Position numbers and translations under genes: made by a program
The notes under the pieces: generated by a model
Database searches by the model: none
Told to the model about the DNA's origin: nothing
What the model saw: only the letters and a program-made list of their open reading frames with translations
Shown here: positions 63,801-64,000 of the stretch, in pieces
Numbering within the stretch: the first letter of the stretch is position 1
How the letters are laid out: every line of letters begins with the position of its first letter
From: Larkinella soli
Lineage (GTDB): Bacteria; Bacteroidota; Bacteroidia; Cytophagales; Spirosomataceae
Direction: 5' to 3'
DNA length: 64,000 nt
NCBI RefSeq assembly: GCF_003703975.1
Contig: NZ_QTJY01000010.1
Location: 204,503 to 268,502 of the forward strand

Positions 63801-64000
63801 TGACGGGTAACTTCGAGGGTTATCTGGATGTGGTCGCCTGCAGCGGCATCACCGGCTGGGTGTGGAACCGCGACAAGCCCAACACCGTCTACACGGTCGA
63901 GTTTCTCGACGGCGCCAGTCTGGAGACGGCCACCGTGGTAGCGACCGTGGCGGCCGACATCTTCCGCCAGGACCTGAAAGACAAAGGCAAGGGCAACGGC
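60869..64000 (+). CDS. Large modular secreted sugar dehydrogenase-like protein (partial, 3' end missing)
   Basis: 1044 codons in the window, still open. The signal peptide (LLFLCLLITMTGYGQ) is followed by a PQQ-type glucose/sorbosone dehydrogenase propeller (about 25-500; HAGGGMTMGSDGTLLVG, YALGFRQAFKVDV, GDVGFSSWEEIDVIEKPGQN). Then come a PKD domain (about 505-590; YDPEGKALKYEWTID), further beta domains, a fibronectin III domain (about 789-875; LDWNSATDNVGVTGYDVYQN), a putative Ig domain (about 885-970; SDPNGDALTYSLTGTLPSGV), and the start of a Cytophagales-type module (VACSGITGWVWNRDKPNTVY). A T9SS sorting domain probably lies beyond the window. It is larger than the free-standing relative at 33109. 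Confidence 0.9.
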   Translation, partial: MLNFSTSRSCVLLFLCLLITMTGYGQVGVNLEDQIYAGSFRGATGMVFDKAGNLYVTGKLGYVYRVKRGETTATTWLDITEEVASYGDHGLLSIALDRNFLENGRFYLYYIVDMYHYKNFGKPGYDPKGNLENTPTFGRVVRYTANVKGDFSVDKGSRKILLGETHDTGVPVVTLSHAGGGMTMGSDGTLLVGTGDAASFAEADIGCSTTTWYVKAMQEGIIKYTVTPGTTNPEPCNTPGYYDGTRKTENIGAYRSQVLYSLCGKILRLDPETGNGLPSNPFYDAGKNARDPQNRIYALGFRQAFKVDVRPGTGSPNPQDGNPGVIYVGDVGFSSWEEIDVIEKPGQNFGWPYYEGIAKGREWFQRFTTFMPATPVKPRVQWRDNKNTEMVKGDTPISLNKVAIDGGCVLGGVWHEGGGNYPADLQNTYFFGDYVAGSVLKLNFGHDEQPETNSLLKIVPKVIGLPGGDHHTSFAFNPVDRNIYYVTLGEAGVARRLVASGNQPPTAVINTDKQFGSSPLTVAFSAKDSYDPEGKALKYEWTIDGTKYTTMDVTKTFTSTTPVTYSVTLKVTDDQTKTSTAQTVISVNNTPPTVLSTSVDNLNQININNPYTINLDATATDAESPDQLSYKWTVYLYHNDHRHAVTTVNTKTGSATVSEGSCDGSASYWYGVELVVTDASGLSTTYTKNVYLDCPGSSQTINFPAIADRAPTDPPFTPQVSASSGLPISLYSVEGPAFISSGQVNLTGGLGRVTIRATQHGNQTYKYARPVEQSFMVTSNPGQTPDTQAPSAPTGLAASNITQTSLRLDWNSATDNVGVTGYDVYQNNVKINTSNVNGTTFNVSGLTANTTYSFFVRARDAAANFSGNSNTVSPTTLNTPPGNQPPTAPAAPTLTATINTAYSTTLPAFSDPNGDALTYSLTGTLPSGVSFNAQTRVLSGTPTQTGTFNLTYAANDGQASASTGVTLTVNPAGEPGPVTGNFEGYLDVVACSGITGWVWNRDKPNTVYTVEFLDGASLETATVVATVAADIFRQDLKDKGKGNG

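Overview
The window looks like chromosome from a GC-rich member of the Bacteroidota, most likely Cytophagales (Spirosoma/Larkinella-type Spirosomaceae). The reasons are the gene families present: T9SS type B C-terminal sorting domains, DUF4249 plus TonB-receptor pairs, 7TM hybrid histidine kinases with an AraC output, CRTAC1-like ASPIC/UnbV lipoproteins, DUF5618, lysyl-tRNA synthetase with a C-terminal extension, and promoters with the Bacteroidota -7 box TAnnTTTG. The genus is inference. There is no rRNA, CRISPR array, phage or transposase; one tRNA gene (Gln, TTG) is present.

Layout. 0-5.1 kb: two FG-GAP/VCBS-ASPIC exported proteins and a vanadium-haloperoxidase-like lipoprotein. 5.2-9.7 kb: a small ABC exporter pair, a secreted GH65 enzyme and a convergent TetR regulator. 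10-16.4 kb (minus strand): Tat-exported phospholipase C, a DUF1772 protein, two tandem DUF421 membrane proteins with zinc-ribbon tails, and a glycosyltransferase. 16.8-21.7 kb: an outer-membrane operon (kelch lipoprotein, DUF4249 lipoprotein, TonB-dependent receptor). 22-27.4 kb: tRNA-Gln, fabD, a DCC thiol protein and the sdhCAB operon. 27.5-37.4 kb: DUF5618, a VWA protein, a TonB-type beta-barrel receptor, a sorbosone-type dehydrogenase and an orphan hybrid two-component regulator. 37.4-42.3 kb (minus): a probable Panacea-type toxin-antitoxin pair, a serine hydrolase, a T9SS cargo protein and a frameshifted cohesin/dockerin-like gene. 42.8-53 kb: housekeeping genes (coaX, lysS, csp, ybaB) mixed with an SPFH-Arc operon, a plasmid-like ParA plus small DNA-binding partner, a GreA-like protein, a GT2 and a second T9SS cargo. 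53.3-64 kb: ribBA, a redox cluster under an ECF sigma factor, an orphan cytochrome oxidase subunit III, and a large modular secreted dehydrogenase that runs off the end.

Most striking is 54.7-59.7 kb. An ECF sigma factor overlaps a gene for a protein that appears to have a cytosolic anti-sigma segment, one inner-membrane helix, a long low-complexity periplasmic linker and a C-terminal outer-membrane beta-barrel. This is the architecture of the dual-membrane-spanning anti-sigma (Dma) proteins recently described in Bacteroides. Here it is followed by a Rieske lipoprotein, a histidine-rich b561-like membrane protein and a YceI protein, and preceded by a lipoprotein with repeated Yx(FWY)xxD motifs. 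This suggests an envelope redox or lipid-quinone module controlled by a trans-envelope sensor.

Two families of palindromic intergenic repeats (core CCCCTCCTTGCTAAGGAGGGG and core GTCATCCCGACGCAGGAGGG) occur at 43.6, 44.8, 47.6-48.0 and 59.7 kb. They are nested inside each other in opposite order at two loci, and one copy supplies the last codons and stop of a small Arc-type gene.
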